A stretch of DNA of 7,530 bases from positions 1 to 7,530 of the forward strand of contig JAFOCY010000103.1 in assembly GCA_017380995.1 (NCBI GenBank), read 5' to 3'. How positions within the stretch are numbered: position 1 is the first letter of the stretch; every line of letters starts with the position of its first letter. This DNA comes from Oscillibacter sp. (GTDB lineage Bacteria; Bacillota; Clostridia; Oscillospirales; Oscillospiraceae). The notes under the pieces are model-generated. The model worked only from the letters and a program-made list of their open reading frames with translations. It had not been told where the DNA came from and did not search any database. A program made the position numbers and the translations under genes. Below, piece after piece: positions 5,328 through 7,530 of this stretch.

Positions 5328-5933
5328 TCAAAAAATTTTCACTTTCTTTAATCCCCCCAAAAAGGCCCGGAATACACGCTCTCCACTCCCCTCCAGCCGT
5401 TCCGGGTGCCACTGGAGAGCCAGAATGGGATAGCGCCGGTGGACCAGTGCCTCTACAACTCCGTCTTCCGCCCACTGCACCGCCCGAAGGCCGCTGCCAA
5501 GGCGCTTGACTGCCTGATGGTGGGCACTGTTGACTTCCATCTCTCCACCATAGAGCGTCCTCAAAACACAGGGGCCGATCCCTGTCAGATGGCGGCGGTC
5601 TCTGCCCTCTACCTGACTGTGGCCGGGAATGTCCTGATCGAGAGTCCCCCCAAAATACACATTGATGACCTGCAATCCCCGGCAAATGCCCAAAACGGGC
5701 TTTCCGGCGTCAAGAAAGGTATCCAGCAGGCGAAATTCTTCCTCATCCCGGCCCGGTTCCACGTTGCACGCCCTGTTCTCTTCCCCATACCGCCAGGGCT
5801 CCACATCACCTCCGCCGGGAAGCAGCAGCGCCTCCGCTGACTCCGCATCCACGCACAAACCGCCGCAGCGCTCCACACAGCGATGATAATTCCGGAACCG
5901 TTCCGGATCTCCCGGAATGTAAATTCGTTTCAT
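5328..5933 (-). CDS. Class I glutamine amidotransferase-like hydrolase (peptidase C26, PuuD-like)
   Basis: This is a cytoplasmic hydrolase of 201 residues. The oxyanion/substrate strand LLLPGGGDVEP (36-46) is followed by the nucleophile elbow GICRGLQ with C84, and the triad is completed by H176 and E178 in QWHPE; AHHQAVK (137-143) is also typical of this family. Relatives hydrolyse gamma-glutamyl bonds, as in gamma-glutamyl-GABA of putrescine breakdown, but the substrate here is not determined and no polyamine genes are nearby. It is shorter than the roughly 230-260 residues usual for the family; the shortening lies between the first strand and PGGGD. ATG 5933 has AAGGAGG 7 bases upstream; the open frame reaching further upstream into tRNA-Ser is not coding. 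No clear terminator separates it from the tRNA promoter. Confidence 0.88.
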   Translation of the reverse strand: MKRIYIPGDPERFRNYHRCVERCGGLCVDAESAEALLLPGGGDVEPWRYGEENRACNVEPGRDEEEFRLLDTFLDAGKPVLGICRGLQVINVYFGGTLDQDIPGHSQVEGRDRRHLTGIGPCVLRTLYGGEMEVNSAHHQAVKRLGSGLRAVQWAEDGVVEALVHRRYPILALQWHPERLEGSGERVFRAFLGGLKKVKIF

Positions 5934-5976
5934 GTGCTCCCCTCCTTGCCGCTGCAGCATCTTATGCGGTTTCCTC

Positions 5977-6005
5977 TTGCAAATGTGACGGATCTGTGGC
6001 ATAAT
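5977..6005 (+). promoter_or_regulatory. Probable promoter of tRNA-Ser
   Basis: TTGCAA (5977-5982) and CATAAT (6000-6005) are spaced by 17 bases, with a start expected near 6012, just before the tRNA 5' end at 6017. The divergent hydrolase gene must have its promoter in the same 80-base interval, but I see no good hexamer pair for it. Confidence 0.6.
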
Positions 6006-6016
6006 ATTTGGGCAAT

Positions 6017-6107
6017 GGAGATGTACCCAAGTGGTTGAAGGGTCCGCACTCGAAATGCGGTAGGCGGGTAACACCGTGCAAGGGTTCGAATCCCTTCATC
6101 TCCGCCA
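6017..6107 (+). tRNA. tRNA-Ser(CGA)
   Basis: This is a class II tRNA with a long variable arm. The acceptor GGAGATG pairs with CATCTCC, the anticodon loop is CTCGAAA in the stem CCGCA/TGCGG, and the T loop is TTCGAAT. The discriminator is G and CCA is encoded. It reads UCG codons. Confidence 0.97.
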
Positions 6108-6113
6108 GTCCCA

Positions 6114-6143
6114 AACAGGCAGGGTTCTCCCCTGTCTGTTTTA
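6114..6143 (+). terminator. Terminator of tRNA-Ser
   Basis: An 11-bp stem (6114-6124 with 6130-6140, one G-U) has a 5-base loop and runs into TTTTATTAT. It lies just after tRNA-Ser and 28 bases before the next start codon, so it could also attenuate readthrough into the kinase gene. Confidence 0.8.
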
Positions 6144-6171
6144 TTATATGTACATCTCAGAGGAGAGTATC

Positions 6172-7068
6172 ATGAAAAAGGTGACCATTATCGGCGCTGC
6201 CATTGTGGACGTTCTGGTCCGCCCGGCAGAGCCGGAAGTTTTCAAAACCGGCTCCTATGCTGCCCAGCAGATCAAAATGACCCATGGCGGCGATGGGCTC
6301 AACGAGGCCACCGTCCTGCGCCATCTGGGCGCGCCGGTCCAGCTGGTGACCGTCCTTGGCAGCGACGAAGCCGGGGACTCTGTGCTGCGCCGCATGGAAC
6401 AGGTGGGGCTGGATACCGGAAGTGTACAGATCCACCCGGAACTTTCCACCAGCGTCAACGTGGTCCTGGTCCAAAAGGACGGTCAGCGCTGCTTTTTGAC
6501 CGATCCCCATGCCAGCCAGCGGCAGCTTCGCCTGGAGGATATCACCATTCCCTCCGATACCGGCATTTTGTGCTTTGCCAGCATTTTTGTCTTCCCCCAC
6601 ATGAAAACAGCGGAGATGGCATCCCTTTTTCGCACTGCCAAGGCTCAGAGCATCACCGTCTGCGCAGACATGACCAAACGCAAAAACGGAGAAACCGTGG
6701 AGGACATTGCCCCGGCCCTTCAATATGTAGACTACCTGTTCCCCAATGACGCCGAAGCCATGCTGATCACCGGAAAAGAGACTCCGGAGGAGGCGGCAGA
6801 AGTGCTCCTGGAGGCAGGTGTTGGCACGGTGGTGGTCAAATGCGGTGCAAGAGGCTGCTACGTCAAGAGAGCCGACACATCGTTCTGGTCCCCGGCGGTC
6901 CAAGGTGTCACGTGTATGGATACCACCGGCGCGGGAGACAGCTTCGTGGGCGGCTTTTTATACGGTCTTGCCCAGGAGCTTCCCCTGGAAGACTGTGTGG
7001 ACCTGGCCAACCGCTGCGGTGCCAGGGCAGTAGAGCACATCGGCGCCACCACCTGGATCGCCCCGTAA
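6172..7068 (+). CDS. PfkB-family carbohydrate kinase
   Basis: This cytoplasmic kinase of 298 residues belongs to the ribokinase/PfkB family and transfers phosphate from ATP to a sugar or nucleoside-like substrate. The N-terminal signature MTHGGDGLNEATVLRHLG (36-53) gives the di-Gly sugar-binding motif. The C-terminal signature DTTGAGDSFVGGF (250-262) supplies the anion hole and catalytic base D256, and KCGARGCYV fits the strand before the ATP site. Length is normal for the family. Start ATG 6172 is preceded by AGAGGAGA 6 bases away; an upstream in-frame ATG at 6076 falls inside tRNA-Ser. No transporter or partner enzyme is adjacent, so the substrate cannot be named. The 3' flank has GGC-CT-GCC followed by six T residues, too weak to call a terminator. 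Confidence 0.92.
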   Translation: MKKVTIIGAAIVDVLVRPAEPEVFKTGSYAAQQIKMTHGGDGLNEATVLRHLGAPVQLVTVLGSDEAGDSVLRRMEQVGLDTGSVQIHPELSTSVNVVLVQKDGQRCFLTDPHASQRQLRLEDITIPSDTGILCFASIFVFPHMKTAEMASLFRTAKAQSITVCADMTKRKNGETVEDIAPALQYVDYLFPNDAEAMLITGKETPEEAAEVLLEAGVGTVVVKCGARGCYVKRADTSFWSPAVQGVTCMDTTGAGDSFVGGFLYGLAQELPLEDCVDLANRCGARAVEHIGATTWIAP

Positions 7069-7104
7069 ATCCAAGGCCTGCCGTTTTTTCTTCCGAAAAC
7101 CGCA

Positions 7105-7110
7105 TATACT
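7105..7110 (+). promoter_or_regulatory. Possible -10 of the last gene
   Basis: TATACT, a good -10 match, lies 28 bases before the start codon of the final gene in the short gap after the kinase. No convincing -35 is visible at 16-18 bases upstream (only a T-rich stretch), so the call is weak. Confidence 0.3.
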
Positions 7111-7137
7111 ACCCTCATCACCAAAGGAGGGCAGTCT

Positions 7138-7530
7138 ATGATTGAACAGGATACCATTAAATTATTACGGGAATGCGATGCAGGCATCAAAATGGGCATC
7201 TCCTCCATCGACGATGTCCTGGATTATGTGTCCGCCGATGCACTCAAGCAAAAGCTGACAGCCTGCAAAGCCTCTCACGAAGTGCTGCAAACGGAGATCC
7301 AGGAAATGCTGGATGCCTATCACGATGAGGGCAAGGACCCAAACCCCATGGCCAAAGGCATGAGCTGGGTCAAGACCAACATGAAGCTGGCCATGAACGA
7401 ATCCGACCACACCATCGCAGACCTGATGACCGATGGGTGCAATATGGGCGTAAAGTCCCTGGGCCGCTATCTCAACCAGTACAAGGCGGCCAGTGAACGC
7501 TCCAAGGATATCACCAAGCGTCTCATCGCC
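7138..7530 (+). CDS. Helical, probably ferritin-like protein of unknown function (3' end outside window)
   Basis: An open frame of 131 codons runs without a stop to the window edge. ATG 7138 is preceded by a strong AAAGGAGG (7123-7130), 7 bases away. The protein starts MIEQDTIKLLREC and is mostly amphipathic helix (about 4-30, 34-63, 75-98, 105-131), rich in Asp, Lys and Met, with no signal peptide. It resembles the small ferritin-like helical-bundle proteins of Clostridia (DUF2383-like), judged by pattern only. Histidines 47 and 62 and several acidic residues are present, but I do not see a clear di-iron ExxH pair, so metal binding is unproven. Its real length and function are unknown. Confidence 0.75.
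   Translation, partial: MIEQDTIKLLRECDAGIKMGISSIDDVLDYVSADALKQKLTACKASHEVLQTEIQEMLDAYHDEGKDPNPMAKGMSWVKTNMKLAMNESDHTIADLMTDGCNMGVKSLGRYLNQYKAASERSKDITKRLIA

Noticed and set aside
5934..6074. Upstream extension of the C26 hydrolase frame
   Set aside because: It runs through tRNA-Ser and lacks a ribosome binding site, whereas ATG 5933 has AAGGAGG at 7 bases.
7069..7090. Terminator after the PfkB kinase (GGCCTGCC followed by six T)
   Set aside because: The stem would be only 3 bp; too weak to call.

Overview
The window looks like a core-genome stretch from a Gram-positive anaerobe of the Clostridia, probably an Oscillospiraceae/Ruminococcaceae-type gut bacterium. This is inferred from the fairly GC-rich coding DNA, strong AGGAGG-type ribosome binding sites, sigma-A-like promoters (TTGACA/TATAAT), CCA-encoding tRNA genes and the protein families present. 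No genus can be proven from the sequence alone. No mobile element, CRISPR array or phage gene is visible.

Layout. (1) 53-2260, plus strand: a tight three-gene operon of rsmA (16S rRNA dimethyltransferase), an ArsC/Spx-family thioredoxin-fold protein and a tRNA-dihydrouridine synthase, with gaps of +4 and -4 nt. It ends in a bidirectional terminator shared with the convergent gene. (2) 2304-4140, minus strand: a PTS-EIIC-like integral membrane transporter, and upstream of it a NiaR-type (HTH + 3H domain) niacin-responsive repressor. Each has its own promoter. The two promoters carry nearly the same 18-bp element (15/18 identical) next to or just downstream of the -10, so the repressor probably controls both itself and the transporter. 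(3) 4173-5319, minus strand: a five-tRNA cluster (Gly-TCC, Arg-TCT, His-GTG, Gln-TTG, Lys-TTT) from a consensus promoter, with one internal and one terminal hairpin, followed by a GreA-type transcript cleavage factor. (4) 5328-5933, minus strand: a short class I glutamine-amidotransferase-like hydrolase (peptidase C26 / PuuD-like). (5) 5977-7530, plus strand: tRNA-Ser(CGA) with its own promoter and terminator, a PfkB-family sugar kinase, and the 5' part of a helical, probably ferritin-like protein that runs off the window.

The housekeeping parts serve translation (rRNA methylation, tRNA dihydrouridylation, six tRNA genes) and transcription (Gre factor). The most interesting part is the NiaR/transporter pair. 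The shared operator suggests that a PTS-EIIC-like protein, with no EIIA or EIIB partner in view, may take up niacin or a related NAD precursor rather than a sugar.
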